Origin: Terriglobia bacterium
GTDB taxonomy: Bacteria; Acidobacteriota; Terriglobia; Terriglobales; Acidobacteriaceae
Assembly (NCBI GenBank): GCA_020073015.1
Contig: JAIQFZ010000005.1
Span: forward strand, 1-64,000
Reading direction: 5' to 3'
DNA: 64,000 bases
Shown here in pieces: positions 1 to 10,115 of this stretch. The position numbers and the translations under genes were made by a program. Positions within the stretch are counted from its first letter, which is position 1, and the number at the start of each line of letters is the position of its first letter. The notes below the pieces were generated by a model. It worked only from the letters and a program-made list of their open reading frames with translations, did no database searches and was not told the DNA's origin.

Positions 1-320
1 TACCACCCCGCGCAACGCTCCGGTAGCCGAGTCTTGGCCCCAAAGGCCAGGAATCCCCAGAAAGAGCCATAAAAAGGGAGCTAAGCAAGAAAAGATAGCA
101 ATGGGACCCAGGCTGTGAATTGAGGCTACAAACGACTGCTGCAGGAATAGCTGGCGACGGCGGCCCATACAAATCCCCTCATGTCCGAGACTTCGGAATC
201 GGAGGGGATTCCCGAAACTCTTGAAAGGCTACGTATACCACCGCGCCACTTGCGAGAACCGTGACGCCTGTACATCAATATTGTTCAGTTCTCGGCGAGA
301 GCAAACCGCACTCCGGCTTC

Positions 321-692
321 TTAACGATGCGCCTTTTCGGTCTCCTGTTCGGCTCCGGTGAGGCAGTAGCGAATCTTCTCCAGTAGATTCGGGAAGAGGT
401 ACTGTTTGGGAAGCCAGAGCGTTACGTGCTCGCACTCTACCGGCTCGAACGCGGTCATAACGATGACCGGAAAATGCGGGCTGCGGTTGCGGACGGCGCG
501 AGCCAACTCCAGACCGCTCATGCCGGGCATCTGGAAGGCCGTGACGAGAAGGTCGAATTCCTGCTCTTCCAGGGCGCGCAGCGCTTCGGCTGCATTCGGG
601 ACCGGAATGGCTCTGTACCCTTCCGCACGCAAGATGTCACACGCCAGTCGGCAGAGCATTTCATTATCATCGACGACAAGAATTTTCTTCAC
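321..692 (-). CDS. Response regulator receiver (CheY-like) protein
   Basis: ORF MKKILVVDDNEMLCRLACDILRAEGY...; receiver-type acidic pair and D at LLVTAFQMPGMSG; no output domain. Confidence 0.85.
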   Translation of the reverse strand: MKKILVVDDNEMLCRLACDILRAEGYRAIPVPNAAEALRALEEQEFDLLVTAFQMPGMSGLELARAVRNRSPHFPVIVMTAFEPVECEHVTLWLPKQYLFPNLLEKIRYCLTGAEQETEKAHR

Positions 693-1798
693 GGCGCGCT
701 CCTAGCCGCAGCCGGTTCCTCGCTGGCCGTAGCTGCAATTTTGGCGAAGGTCAGACCGCCGTCGGCTTTGATGCCGATGGAAACGCAGTCGCCGCCATTG
801 ACCTGGCCCGTGGCAACCAGGTTCGCCAACCCGTAAACAATGTTTTTCTCGATCACCCTCTTCAAATGCCGTGCGCCGTACTTGGGGTCCGTGCCTTCCC
901 GCAGCAGCCACTGCTTGATCTCGGGCGTGCAGCGGAATGTGAAATGGTTCGGCCCGACGGCGCCCGCAATGCGCCGCTGCACTTTCGCGAGTTCCAGTTC
1001 AAGAATCTGCTCAAGCTGCTCCGGACGAAGCGTCTTGAATACGACAACCTTGTCCAGCCGGTTCATGAACTCAGGTGAAAACTTTCGGCGCGCCGCCTCC
1101 ATGGCCGTACGCGTGATTTTTTCGTCCAGGTTCACGTCCTCAATGGGCGCTTGCACCGCGAACCCGAGGCCGCCCTCGGCGAGCCGGCTCATTTCCGGCG
1201 CCCCCACGTTCGAGGTCATGAAAATGACGCACTTGGAAAAGTCCACGTGCGTGTTGTCGCCGAGCGTGAGACTGCCCTTGTCCAGGATTCCGAGCATGAG
1301 CTGCCACAGCGACTCCGAGGCCTTTTCGACCTCATCGAACAGCAGAAGCGTAAGTTTGAGTTTGTCCGTGTGCCAGCGGGTCAAGGCCTCCTGGGTGAGT
1401 ATCGGCTGCGTTTGCATGTGGCCGATATAGCCGGGTGGGGAGCCGATCAACTTGGCGATTTCGTGATGTTCCTGAAATTCCGCGCAATCCACTTTAATGA
1501 AAGCGTGGGGATTCCCGAAGAGCGCCTCGGCGAGGACCTCGATCACATACGTCTTCCCGGATCCGGTCGGCCCGAGAAACAGGAGGTTCCCGATGGGCCG
1601 GTCCGGCGCAGACATGCCCACCAGAAATATCTGATAGATCTCCAGGACCGCGTCCACAGCGGCGTCCTGCCCGACGATTCTAGAACGCAAGAACCCCTCG
1701 ATTTCCTTGGTGGCCTCGCCGTGACGTGTGGCATCGAGTGGCTGGGCCGTTGGTTCTTCGAGAAAGGCAAAATTGCCCGGTTTGGGCCCGCTGGACAT
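689..1798 (-). CDS. AAA ATPase of Clp/HSP100 type (single AAA domain with C-terminal D2-small domain)
   Basis: Walker A GPTGSGKT, Walker B LLLFDEVEKA, ClpB/ClpX-like C-terminal region; overlaps the receiver gene by 4 nt. Confidence 0.85.
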   Translation of the reverse strand: MSSGPKPGNFAFLEEPTAQPLDATRHGEATKEIEGFLRSRIVGQDAAVDAVLEIYQIFLVGMSAPDRPIGNLLFLGPTGSGKTYVIEVLAEALFGNPHAFIKVDCAEFQEHHEIAKLIGSPPGYIGHMQTQPILTQEALTRWHTDKLKLTLLLFDEVEKASESLWQLMLGILDKGSLTLGDNTHVDFSKCVIFMTSNVGAPEMSRLAEGGLGFAVQAPIEDVNLDEKITRTAMEAARRKFSPEFMNRLDKVVVFKTLRPEQLEQILELELAKVQRRIAGAVGPNHFTFRCTPEIKQWLLREGTDPKYGARHLKRVIEKNIVYGLANLVATGQVNGGDCVSIGIKADGGLTFAKIAATASEEPAAARSAP

Positions 1799-1989
1799 AC
1801 CTACCCCTTTGTCTGTCCTACTTCATTCTTGCATCCCTTCCCGGCCAGAAACCGTGACGGACGGCACGAGTCATCGTGACATCCTTCCAGCGAAGGGAAT
1901 GATCCACCGGGCCAAACTGGGTTAGGTGCCGGCAGTAAGGATTGCAGCCTTCCGGCCTCTCTGCTGACAACTGGACGAACGAATCACGG

Positions 1990-3408
1990 TCAACCACCAA
2001 CTTCCCGCGCCGCCGCCAGCACCTCCGGCACCACCGCAGCCACATCGGAATCTTCCGTCAGGTGGTTGACGATGCAAGCCCGCAGACAGAACTTGCCCTT
2101 CAACGAAGCATTGGACAGGTACACTCGGCCCCGCGCAATCAGGCGTTTGAGCAAGGCCGTGTTGAAGCGATTGCGGTCTTCTTCCGAAGCATCCTTCTTC
2201 TGCAGATGCCGGAAGCACACCGCACTCAGTTCAACTCGATTCAGTAACTCCAACTCTGGACACTGACTCACGGCGGCCGCCAGACGCCGGGCATGCCCGA
2301 GATCCCGCGCGATCGCGGCGCGAAACGACTCCAGGCCGTGATATCGCAGCGACAGCCACAACTTCAACGCCCGGAAGCGGCGCGACAACTCGATCGACTC
2401 CTCAAAGAACGCAAAGCCCTCGACCGGATCGGTACTGAGCTGTTTGGCGTAGTCACCCGTGTACTTGAATGTTTGCCGCGCAATCTCCAAGTCCCGATAC
2501 AGCAGGCACCCGCAGTCGAGCGGCTGATACATCCATTTATGTGGATCGAGGGACAAAGAATCCGCCAGCGCCAGCCCGTCAAACTTCTCCGGCGCGGCAA
2601 TGGCCGCCAGCGCTCCATAGGCGCCGTCCACATGCATCCAGACGCCCTCGGCGCGGGCAATCTCCGCAATCTCCCGCAGCGGATCGATCGCGCCCGTATT
2701 CACCGTCCCCGCCGAAGCCACCACCGCCACCGGCGTCACTCCTCGCGCTTTGTCCTGCCGGATCGCCTCCTCCAGCTTCGACGGGATCATCCGGTAAGAC
2801 TCGTCACAGGGAATCGTGCGCAGGTTCTCCCGACCGATGCCGATCATCGCCACCGCTTTCGGCACCGCCATATGCACCTGCTCGGACGCATACACCACCC
2901 CCGGCGGCGCGTTGCGCAGTCCGCGCTCGTTCGCCGGAGTCTTCGCCTCGCGCGCCATGGTCAGCCCCATCAGGTTCGCGGCCGAGCCGCCGCCCGTCAG
3001 TGTTCCGAAAAATCCCTTGCAGCCGACCGCCTCTGCCAACCATCGAACCACGGTGCGCTCAACCGTGACACCGCTCGGCGACGAACGCCACGCCGTCATG
3101 TTCTGGTTGAGAATCGAAGCCGCCAGATCGCCCAGCGCAGCCACTGGCTCTCCCGGGCCCTGCACATACCCGAAGAAGCGCCCGTTCTGCGCGCGTGAAT
3201 GCGCCGCCACATCGGCCAGCGCCGCCAGTGCTCGCGCTCCAAGGCCGCGTTCCGGCAGGTCTTCCGAAAAAAGACGCTCCGTCTCCGCCCCGCTCGTCGC
3301 CGGATGGATCGGACGCGCATCCATCGTCGAAAGAAAGCGCGCGGAGAGATCGACAACCTCGCCCGCCAGCCGCCGAAATTCCTCAACAGAAAGTTCAAGA
3401 GGTCTCAT
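1990..3408 (-). CDS. Pyridoxal-dependent (group II / aromatic-L-amino-acid type) decarboxylase
   Basis: PLP lysine motif SLDPHKWMYQPLDCG, HVDGAYG, full-length 472 aa. Confidence 0.88.
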   Translation of the reverse strand: MRPLELSVEEFRRLAGEVVDLSARFLSTMDARPIHPATSGAETERLFSEDLPERGLGARALAALADVAAHSRAQNGRFFGYVQGPGEPVAALGDLAASILNQNMTAWRSSPSGVTVERTVVRWLAEAVGCKGFFGTLTGGGSAANLMGLTMAREAKTPANERGLRNAPPGVVYASEQVHMAVPKAVAMIGIGRENLRTIPCDESYRMIPSKLEEAIRQDKARGVTPVAVVASAGTVNTGAIDPLREIAEIARAEGVWMHVDGAYGALAAIAAPEKFDGLALADSLSLDPHKWMYQPLDCGCLLYRDLEIARQTFKYTGDYAKQLSTDPVEGFAFFEESIELSRRFRALKLWLSLRYHGLESFRAAIARDLGHARRLAAAVSQCPELELLNRVELSAVCFRHLQKKDASEEDRNRFNTALLKRLIARGRVYLSNASLKGKFCLRACIVNHLTEDSDVAAVVPEVLAAAREVGG

Positions 3409-3457
3409 GCAGTCCTGATTGTATCCACAAGATCACTCGTCGATCGAAATCGACGGC

Positions 3458-3494
3458 GGGTGCCCCACTCATCGTGCCCTTTTCGATGAGTGGG
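3458..3494 (-). repeat. Palindromic repeat family A, copy 1
   Basis: GGGTGCCCCACTCATCG...CGATGAGTGGG: 11-bp perfect stem with flank GGGTGCC. Confidence 0.7.
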
Positions 3495-3582
3495 AACTCA
3501 GTCGGCTCTCTTTTGCTCTCCTGGGTGGGCATGGTATGTTGACTCTTCATCCGCCAAACTCCAAACAGCGTCTGAAGAATCC

Positions 3583-4104
3583 ATGATCCGCTCCTACAAA
3601 GGAATCACGCCCCAGATCCAGTCCACTTGCTACGTAGACGAGTCCGCGCAGTTAATCGGCGACGTAGTCTTAGGCGAGCACGCCAGCGTCTGGATGAACG
3701 CCGTCCTCCGTGGCGACGTCCACGAAATCCGCGTCGGCCACTACTCCAACATCCAGGACAACAGCGTCCTCCACGGCATGAAGGAACTCTACGGAGTCTA
3801 CGTAGGCGACTACGTCACCGTAGGCCACAATGTAATCCTCCACGGATGCAAGGTCGAAGACCGCTGCCTGATCGGCATGGGCTCGATTATTCTGAATGGC
3901 GCGGTGGTGGGCGCAGGCTCCATCATCGGAGCTGGAACATTGATCCCCGAGAAAACCATCATCGAACCGAATTCACTGTGGGTCGGCTCCCCCGGGAAAT
4001 TCCGCCGGAAGCTCGACAAAAAAGATGAAGAGATGATCCTGCGCTACGCGGAAAATTATCTCGGGTACAAGAAATCGTACTTGATGGAAAAGGGTAGTCA
4101 GTAG
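3583..4104 (+). CDS. Gamma-carbonic anhydrase / hexapeptide-repeat acyltransferase family protein
   Basis: MIRSYKGITPQIQST..., left-handed beta-helix repeats with conserved His residues (VGHNVILHGCKV); start chosen at internal ATG 3583. Confidence 0.88.
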   Translation: MIRSYKGITPQIQSTCYVDESAQLIGDVVLGEHASVWMNAVLRGDVHEIRVGHYSNIQDNSVLHGMKELYGVYVGDYVTVGHNVILHGCKVEDRCLIGMGSIILNGAVVGAGSIIGAGTLIPEKTIIEPNSLWVGSPGKFRRKLDKKDEEMILRYAENYLGYKKSYLMEKGSQ

Positions 4105-4153
4105 TCGGTAGTCAGCCCAGCCCTTTCGCTGCGGTGATGCACTCCTAGTAGAA

Positions 4154-4218
4154 TGTCATCCTGAGCGGAGCATGAAGTTCGCAAAGCGAACTTCATGCAG
4201 AGTCGAAGGACCCCTACC
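4154..4218 (+). repeat. Palindromic repeat family B, copy 1
   Basis: TGTCATCCTGAGCGGA-[GCATGAAGTTCGC AAA GCGAACTTCATGC]-AGAGTCGAAGGACCCCTACC. Confidence 0.75.
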
Positions 4219-4322
4219 CCGTCTAATTCTTCTGGGAGGCACCAAGGTATTCTCCCCCAGAACCGGGGCAGACTTTTTGAATCTGTTCAAGCCAGAAGCC
4301 AGCAGCTAGAAGCTAGTAGCGA

Positions 4323-5612
4323 ATGATTAAATCTCCCCGAGGAACCCGCGACCTTCTCCCGCCCGACACGGCGCTCTGGAACTTCGTCGAAGCCGCCGTG
4401 CGCGACGTCTTCCGCGCCTACAACTTCCACGAAATCCGCACGCCCATTTTCGAGTCCACCGAACTCTTCGCCCGAGGAGTAGGCGAAGAAACCGACATCG
4501 TCGCGAAAGAGATGTTCACATGGGAAGACCGCGGCCGAGCCGAAAGCGACAAAGGCCAGTCCCTGACCCTCCGCCCCGAAAACACCGCCGGAGTAGTCCG
4601 CGCCTACATCGAGCACAAACTCTGGGACCGAGGCCTGAGCAAACTCTTCTACATCGGCCCGCAATTCCGCCGCGAGCGCCCGCAAAAAGGCCGTTACCGC
4701 CAGTTCTATCAGATCGGTGCCGAGGTAATCGGCCCCGCCACGTCCGGCAGCGAGTCCCCCGCCCGCGACGCCGAAGTCCTGGAACTGCTAGCCACGCTCT
4801 TAGACCGAGTAGGCATCACCGACTGGACGCTAGAACTAAACTCGGTAGGCTGCCCCAACGACCGGGCAAAATTCAACGAAGCCCTCCGCAATGCGCTGCA
4901 ACCAGTAGTCAACAAAATGTGCGCCGATTGCCAACGCCGCGCCGTCACCAATCCGCTGCGAGTCTTCGACTGCAAAGTCCCCGAAGACCAACCCATCATC
5001 GAAACTCTCCCTCGCATCAGCCAGTTCCTCGACGAACCCTGCCGCACCGATTTCGAACAGGTGAAAGAAATCCTGAAAACCGTCGCGGTCCCCTATGTCC
5101 TGAACGACCGTCTCGTCCGAGGATTGGACTACTATCAAAAAACTACCTTTGAGTTCACGCATGGGGCTTTGGGGGCACAAAATGCGATTCTCGGCGGTGG
5201 TCGATATGACGGGTTGTCGGAGGCACTGGGTGGGCCGGCGGCTCCGGGGATTGGGTTTGCTATCGGAGAAGACCGGCTCGTGCTTTCGCTGTCGGAATCG
5301 GCGGAATCTGTGGTGCGGAAGCCGGATGTTTATATTGCTCCGCTGGGTGCGGGGATGAATCGCGAAGCAGCCAGGCTGGCGCGCGAGTTGCGGCGTCACG
5401 ATCTGGTCGTCGATCTGGGTGACGAATCGTTTCGCCTGAAAAAATCATTCGAGGCAGCCGACAAGATGGGCGCGCGCTACATCCTGATCGTCGGCGAAAA
5501 CGAAGTGAAGGCCGACGCGTTCGCGCTGAAGCATCTTGCTTCCGGCGAGCAGGTCACCGTTCCGCGCGGCGATTTACCGGGGCGGATTGGGAAATCGGGC
5601 ACTGGGCTCTAG
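4323..5612 (+). CDS. hisS: Histidyl-tRNA synthetase
   Basis: MIKSPRGTRDLLPPD..., class II aaRS motifs, RGLDYYQKTTFEF and GGGRYDGL. Confidence 0.95.
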   Translation: MIKSPRGTRDLLPPDTALWNFVEAAVRDVFRAYNFHEIRTPIFESTELFARGVGEETDIVAKEMFTWEDRGRAESDKGQSLTLRPENTAGVVRAYIEHKLWDRGLSKLFYIGPQFRRERPQKGRYRQFYQIGAEVIGPATSGSESPARDAEVLELLATLLDRVGITDWTLELNSVGCPNDRAKFNEALRNALQPVVNKMCADCQRRAVTNPLRVFDCKVPEDQPIIETLPRISQFLDEPCRTDFEQVKEILKTVAVPYVLNDRLVRGLDYYQKTTFEFTHGALGAQNAILGGGRYDGLSEALGGPAAPGIGFAIGEDRLVLSLSESAESVVRKPDVYIAPLGAGMNREAARLARELRRHDLVVDLGDESFRLKKSFEAADKMGARYILIVGENEVKADAFALKHLASGEQVTVPRGDLPGRIGKSGTGL

Positions 5613-5736
5613 GCTCTCGGCGCTAGGCTGTGGCTCTCCTCTGTGTCCTCTGTGGTTAAAGTTCTTCACCACAGAGGACAGAGGGGAACACGGGGTAGAA
5701 TCTTTCTTGTTCAGTTCTCTTGCTTAGGAGATCACC

Positions 5737-6189
5737 ATGCGAAGCATTTCGCTGCTGTGCGCAGTCGTCGTCAGCGTCGCCCTGGCGTTTGCTCAGTCAC
5801 CTACTCCCAAGCCTCTCTCTCTGTTCGAGCAGGAACTGGTGAATAACGAAAAGCAATTCATGCAGGCCTTGCAAGACAAGAACGTCGCCTATGTGAGCGA
5901 GACCGTCAGTGACGACTTTAAAGGCATCGCCACGAACGGAGATCTCTACGAGAAAGAAGAACTGGTGGGCGCGGCGCAGGAAGGTCTGCCGAAGGATCTG
6001 CGCATATACGATCTGCGCGTCGTGCGGCTGGACGAGGGCTGTGCGGTGGTCACCTACAACCAGATCGTCCCCGGAGCGCGTCCGCGCTATCGTCACATGA
6101 GCGACAGCTGGACCAAAGAGGGCGGCAAATGGAAGCTCAAGTTCCAGCAGACGACGCCGAACCTGTGGAGCGCGCTAGATCTGGATTAG
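5737..6189 (+). CDS. Secreted nuclear transport factor 2-like / DUF4440-type protein
   Basis: Signal peptide MRSISLLCAVVVSVALAFAQS; SnoaL-like fold pattern ending KEGGKWKLKFQQTTP. Confidence 0.65.
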   Translation: MRSISLLCAVVVSVALAFAQSPTPKPLSLFEQELVNNEKQFMQALQDKNVAYVSETVSDDFKGIATNGDLYEKEELVGAAQEGLPKDLRIYDLRVVRLDEGCAVVTYNQIVPGARPRYRHMSDSWTKEGGKWKLKFQQTTPNLWSALDLD

Positions 6190-6418
6190 AGTAGGCTCTC
6201 GGCTCTGGGCTTTCGGCTCTGGGCAATCGCTGCTCGCTATTGGGCCTTTGTACCCGTTCTTGATCCTTATTATCTGATCTTGGGCTGATTTCAGAGCTCA
6301 TCGTCGACAAGCAATTCAGAGAGACTCTACACGGTTGACTAGCAATCCGCGACCTTCTACTATCGGCAGCCGTAAGCCTTTCCCCGGGCACGTCACAAGC
6401 AATAAGGAGGTTTTCTCT

Positions 6419-6952
6419 ATGAAGCGCACAGCGGTTCTTCTCATCGGCATTCTGCTGTTGGCTACGGCAGCCTTCGCACAAATGGGACCACCGAAGCCCG
6501 GTCCTGAGCACCAGAAACTCAACTATTTCGTAGGCAACTGGACATCGGAAGGTGACATGAAGCCCGGCCCCATGGGCCCGGGCGGCAAGGTGACGGTCAG
6601 CGAAGATTCGCAGTGGATGGACGGCGGTTTCTTTGTGGTCATTCGCTCGAATTTCAAGAGCGCTGCCATGGGCAACGGCAGCGGCATCGCTTTCATGGGC
6701 TACGATCCCCAGGAGAAGGTCTACACCTACGACGAGTTCAACAGCATGGGCGAAGTCGTGCATTCCAAGGGCACCCTCGACGGCGACACCTGGACTTGGA
6801 CCAACGACATGAAAATGGGCCCGCAGACCATGAAAGGCCGTTTCACCATGAAGATCCTGTCGCCGACTTCGTACACCTACAAGTTCGAAATGTCGCCGGA
6901 CGGCACAAAGTGGGATCTGGTGATGGACGGAAAAGACACGAAGAACAAATAG
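6419..6952 (+). CDS. Secreted DUF1579-type protein
   Basis: ATG 6419 preceded by AAGGAGG; signal peptide MKRTAVLLIGILLLATAAFAQ; GPEHQKLNYFVGNWTSEGD. Confidence 0.7.
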   Translation: MKRTAVLLIGILLLATAAFAQMGPPKPGPEHQKLNYFVGNWTSEGDMKPGPMGPGGKVTVSEDSQWMDGGFFVVIRSNFKSAAMGNGSGIAFMGYDPQEKVYTYDEFNSMGEVVHSKGTLDGDTWTWTNDMKMGPQTMKGRFTMKILSPTSYTYKFEMSPDGTKWDLVMDGKDTKNK

Positions 6953-7225
6953 TCAGTAGCGAGGATCCAGGGGCCGGAGATGATGTCAAGAATCCACTCG
7001 GAAGATTAAGGGCGCGGCCCTTAGGGGCTAAAGCCCGCATTTTTGCAGCTCGAAGCGGCACGGCTAAAGCCGTGCCCTTCCCAAAACTGTCTTGAGGAGC
7101 CAGTTCTCGACACCAAGGTTTTCTCTGACTACTGACAAAGGACTCCGGACACTACCTCCTGCCTCCCGCCATTTATAATCATCAGTTCGGCTCTCTGCCG
7201 TATTCCTGCTAGACAAGGCGAACTT

Positions 7226-9067
7226 GTGCTCGATTTTTTAGGTGACCTCAGGCGCACTCATATGTGCGGGGCTCTGCGCCCCTCTGACGCAGGCAAGAAG
7301 GTTGTCCTCATGGGATGGGTCAACCGCCGCCGCGACCTCGGCAGCATCATCTTTGTCGATTTGCGCGACCGCACCGGTGTCACCCAAGTCGTGTTCAACC
7401 GCGAACTGAATGCCGCCGTTCACGACAAAGCTGAAGACCTGCGCAATGAGTTCGTCATCGCTGCCATCGGCACGGTCAAGAAGCGCGACGCCGATACCAT
7501 CAATCCCAACATCCCCACCGGCGAAGTTGAACTCGTGACGGAAGAGCTGCGCATTCTCAACGTTTCGAAGCAACTGCCTTTCCTCCCTTCCGACACCGTG
7601 CTCGCGAACGAAGAAATGCGGCTGAAATACCGCTACATCGATCTGCGGCGCGACGCCATGCAGTTCAACATCGAACTGCGCCACAAGGTCGCGCTCGCCA
7701 TCCGCGACAACCTCGCCTCGCAGGGCTTCTTCGAAATTGAAACGCCCTTCATGACGCGTTCCACGCCCGAAGGCGCGCGCGATTACCTCGTCCCGAGCCG
7801 CGTGCAGCCGGGCTCTTTCTACGCCCTGCCGCAGTCGCCACAACTGTTCAAGCAGATCCTCATGATCTCCGGCTTCGACAAGTATTTTCAGATTGTGCGC
7901 TGCTTCCGCGACGAAGACTTGCGCGCCGACCGCCAGCCCGAGTTCACGCAGATCGATCTGGAAATGTCATACCCGCAGCCCGAGCGCGTGTGGGAAGTGG
8001 TGGAAGGCTTCCTGACCGCCGCTTTCAAAGCGGCCGGCCACGAAATCAAAACGCCCTTCCCGCGCATGGACTACGACGACGCCATCCGCCAGTACGGCAT
8101 CGACAAGCCCGACCTGCGCCTGCCCGCCTTCACCGACGTGCGCGACTGCTTCACGCCCGCCGATCTCGAGCAGCTGGCCATCAACAAAGACCTGCCGGTG
8201 ATTGCGATTCGCACGCCGGGGGTTGGCGAGTTGTCGAGAAAAGAGCGCGACGACATCAAGCCGCTCTTTGTCTCGAAGGGCGGAGCGCGCGTGTTCGAAG
8301 ACTTCAAGCGCATCGAAAACAAATTCGCCGAAGCGGGTGCGAAAGTTCGTCAGAAGACCGGCGCCGCCGCGGACGATCTGCTCGTGCTTGTGGTCGGCTC
8401 GGCCCAAGCCGGAAAAACGCCCGGACGTGACGACCATCCCGCAGCCAAGCGCAAAGTCACGCCCGCCGAGCTGGCGATCTACGCCTCGGCTGGCATCTTA
8501 CGGGTAGCCCTCGCGCAGAAATACGCCGATCGGCACGGCATCTTCCAGAAGAGCGGCGACCCGGGAAAAGACTTCCGCTTCCTCTGGGTGACGAACTTCC
8601 CCATGTTCGAGTACGACGAAGCCGACCGCCGCTGGGTAGCCGCGCACCATCCCTTTACCTCGCCGCACGATGAAGACATGGACAAGCTCGAAAGCGATCC
8701 CGCCATGGTGCGCGCGCTCGCCTACGACGTGGTGCTGAATGGCACGGAGCTGGGCTCGGGCTCGGTCCGTATTCACCGCCAGGATATTCAGCGCAAAATC
8801 TTCCACGCCCTCGGCATGACCGAAGAAGAAGCGCGCTCCCGCTTCGGCTTTTTCCTGGAAGCGCTCGAGTACGGCACGCCTCCGCACGGCGGCATTGCGC
8901 TCGGGCTGGACCGCATCGTGATGATCCTGGCGGGCGCTGACAGCCTCCGCGAAGTCATCCCCTTCCCCAAAACCGCCGCCGCTAAGGACCTGATGGTGGA
9001 AGCGCCCACGCCGGTGGCGGAGGGGCAGTTGCGGGAATTGGGGATTGGGGTGGTGGTGAAGAAGTAG
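7226..9067 (+). CDS. aspS: Aspartyl-tRNA synthetase (bacterial type with GAD insert)
   Basis: RTHMCGALRPSDAGKKVVLMGWVNRRRDLG, FRDEDLRADRQPEFTQID, GIALGLDRIVM; probable GTG/alternative start. Confidence 0.95.
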   Translation: MLDFLGDLRRTHMCGALRPSDAGKKVVLMGWVNRRRDLGSIIFVDLRDRTGVTQVVFNRELNAAVHDKAEDLRNEFVIAAIGTVKKRDADTINPNIPTGEVELVTEELRILNVSKQLPFLPSDTVLANEEMRLKYRYIDLRRDAMQFNIELRHKVALAIRDNLASQGFFEIETPFMTRSTPEGARDYLVPSRVQPGSFYALPQSPQLFKQILMISGFDKYFQIVRCFRDEDLRADRQPEFTQIDLEMSYPQPERVWEVVEGFLTAAFKAAGHEIKTPFPRMDYDDAIRQYGIDKPDLRLPAFTDVRDCFTPADLEQLAINKDLPVIAIRTPGVGELSRKERDDIKPLFVSKGGARVFEDFKRIENKFAEAGAKVRQKTGAAADDLLVLVVGSAQAGKTPGRDDHPAAKRKVTPAELAIYASAGILRVALAQKYADRHGIFQKSGDPGKDFRFLWVTNFPMFEYDEADRRWVAAHHPFTSPHDEDMDKLESDPAMVRALAYDVVLNGTELGSGSVRIHRQDIQRKIFHALGMTEEEARSRFGFFLEALEYGTPPHGGIALGLDRIVMILAGADSLREVIPFPKTAAAKDLMVEAPTPVAEGQLRELGIGVVVKK

Positions 9068-9231
9068 GCAATACCGATCATAGACGGGGGGCTGGCCCAC
9101 CCTTTCCCCCAAACCAACCGGGGTTGCCCCATCCTTGCCGCGTTCTTTGCGGCAAGGGTGGGCAAGGCACGGTTCGCACACCAGTGACGATCCATTTCAT
9201 ATTAAGAGCATCGCTACCGACAGTATCGCCA

Positions 9232-9268
9232 CCCACCCTTCGCAAAGTGCGCGAAGGATGGGGCACCC
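9232..9268 (+). repeat. Palindromic repeat family A, copy 2
   Basis: CCCACCCTTCGC...GCGAAGGATGGGGCACCC. Confidence 0.65.
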
Positions 9269-9341
9269 ACTGTGTTGGTAGTGCCAGCGAGAGCAGAAGC
9301 CTGGGCCACCGGGGGCGTCTCGTTCCGCCAGCACCGTTACC

Positions 9342-9408
9342 CTGTCTTCCTGAGCGCAGTAGCAGCTTCGCGGACGCGAAGCTGCTGCGGAGTCGAAGGA
9401 CCCCTACC
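9342..9408 (+). repeat. Palindromic repeat family B, copy 2
   Basis: TGTCTTCCTGAGCGC-[AGCAGCTTCGCG GA CGCGAAGCTGCT]-GCGGAGTCGAAGGACCCCTACC. Confidence 0.75.
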
Positions 9409-9503
9409 TCACATACGCCTCGTCGACCGTGGAGAGGCATTCTCACGATGCTGCCGAGTCCACGGGGAGAATGCCCTGCGTTGTCATTGTTGGATTTTGG
9501 ATA

Positions 9504-9569
9504 GGTAGGGATCCTTCGACTCCGCGGAAACTTCACTTCGTGAAGTTCCCGCTCCGCTCAGGATGACAA
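9504..9569 (-). repeat. Palindromic repeat family B, copy 3 (inverted)
   Basis: GGTAGGGATCCTTCGACTCCGCGG-[AACTTCAC TTC GTGAAGTT]-CCCGCTCCGCTCAGGATGACA. Confidence 0.75.
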
Positions 9570-10115
9570 AGAGGTTGAGGCCGCCGCCGGGTTCGGAAAT
9601 TCATCGCTCGTCGGAAGGGAACATGGCCCGCCTAACTCAGCGAGTGCATCCTCTGCCGCGGCATGCAAGGTGTGGCCGCCGGCCCTCTTGCCGATGGATT
9701 CGCTTAGCAGGTGCCAGGCTTCCTCATACTGACCGTGACGATTCCGCTTGCCTCCGGGGATGACACACATCGTCTTCCGCCGAATCGCTACGCTGGCCGG
9801 AACGATGTACCAGAGATCCTCCGGGATGATATACACCGCGAGAAAATCGAAGTCCGACACGCGATACGGCCTGTCAGAATTGCGCCGCGCGTCAATTACA
9901 TACATATTCTGCTTGTAGTGTGTCCGCATGAACCGATGTCGAGACATGGTGGACTTTACCTGCACGCGGATGAAGCATCCGCGGAGGTCGATGGCGACGT
10001 CATAGGGGGCGCTTTCTCCCCACGGTTTGGATAGTTTGAAGCCCAGTTCGGCGGCCTTGGCCATGAAGAGCAATTCTGCCCATTCGCCACGCTCTTTGGG
10101 TTTCCGGATACGCAT
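9558..10115 (-). CDS. PD-(D/E)XK endonuclease-like protein (group I intron-associated endonuclease family)
   Basis: PYDVAIDLRGCFIRVQVKST matches the D...(Q)xK nuclease core; start chosen at ATG 10115. Confidence 0.6.
   Translation of the reverse strand: MRIRKPKERGEWAELLFMAKAAELGFKLSKPWGESAPYDVAIDLRGCFIRVQVKSTMSRHRFMRTHYKQNMYVIDARRNSDRPYRVSDFDFLAVYIIPEDLWYIVPASVAIRRKTMCVIPGGKRNRHGQYEEAWHLLSESIGKRAGGHTLHAAAEDALAELGGPCSLPTSDEFPNPAAASTSLSS

Noticed and set aside
229-245. GTATAC hexamer near the window start
   Set aside because: Only the 6-bp core matches the putative operator; no cluster gene is associated
1-320. Possible RNA gene or truncated feature at the left edge
   Set aside because: No tRNA T-loop or other RNA signature that I could support by eye
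2293-3198. 301-aa plus-strand ORF antisense to the PLP decarboxylase
   Set aside because: Arg/Gln/Pro-rich shadow frame
7010-7080. GGGGCTAAAGCCC / GGCACGGCTAAAGCCGTGCC hairpins (similar ones near 12100, 16790, 18580, 27585, 54720-54830)
   Set aside because: Common dispersed intergenic repeats, possibly terminators; too degenerate to delimit precisely as separate features
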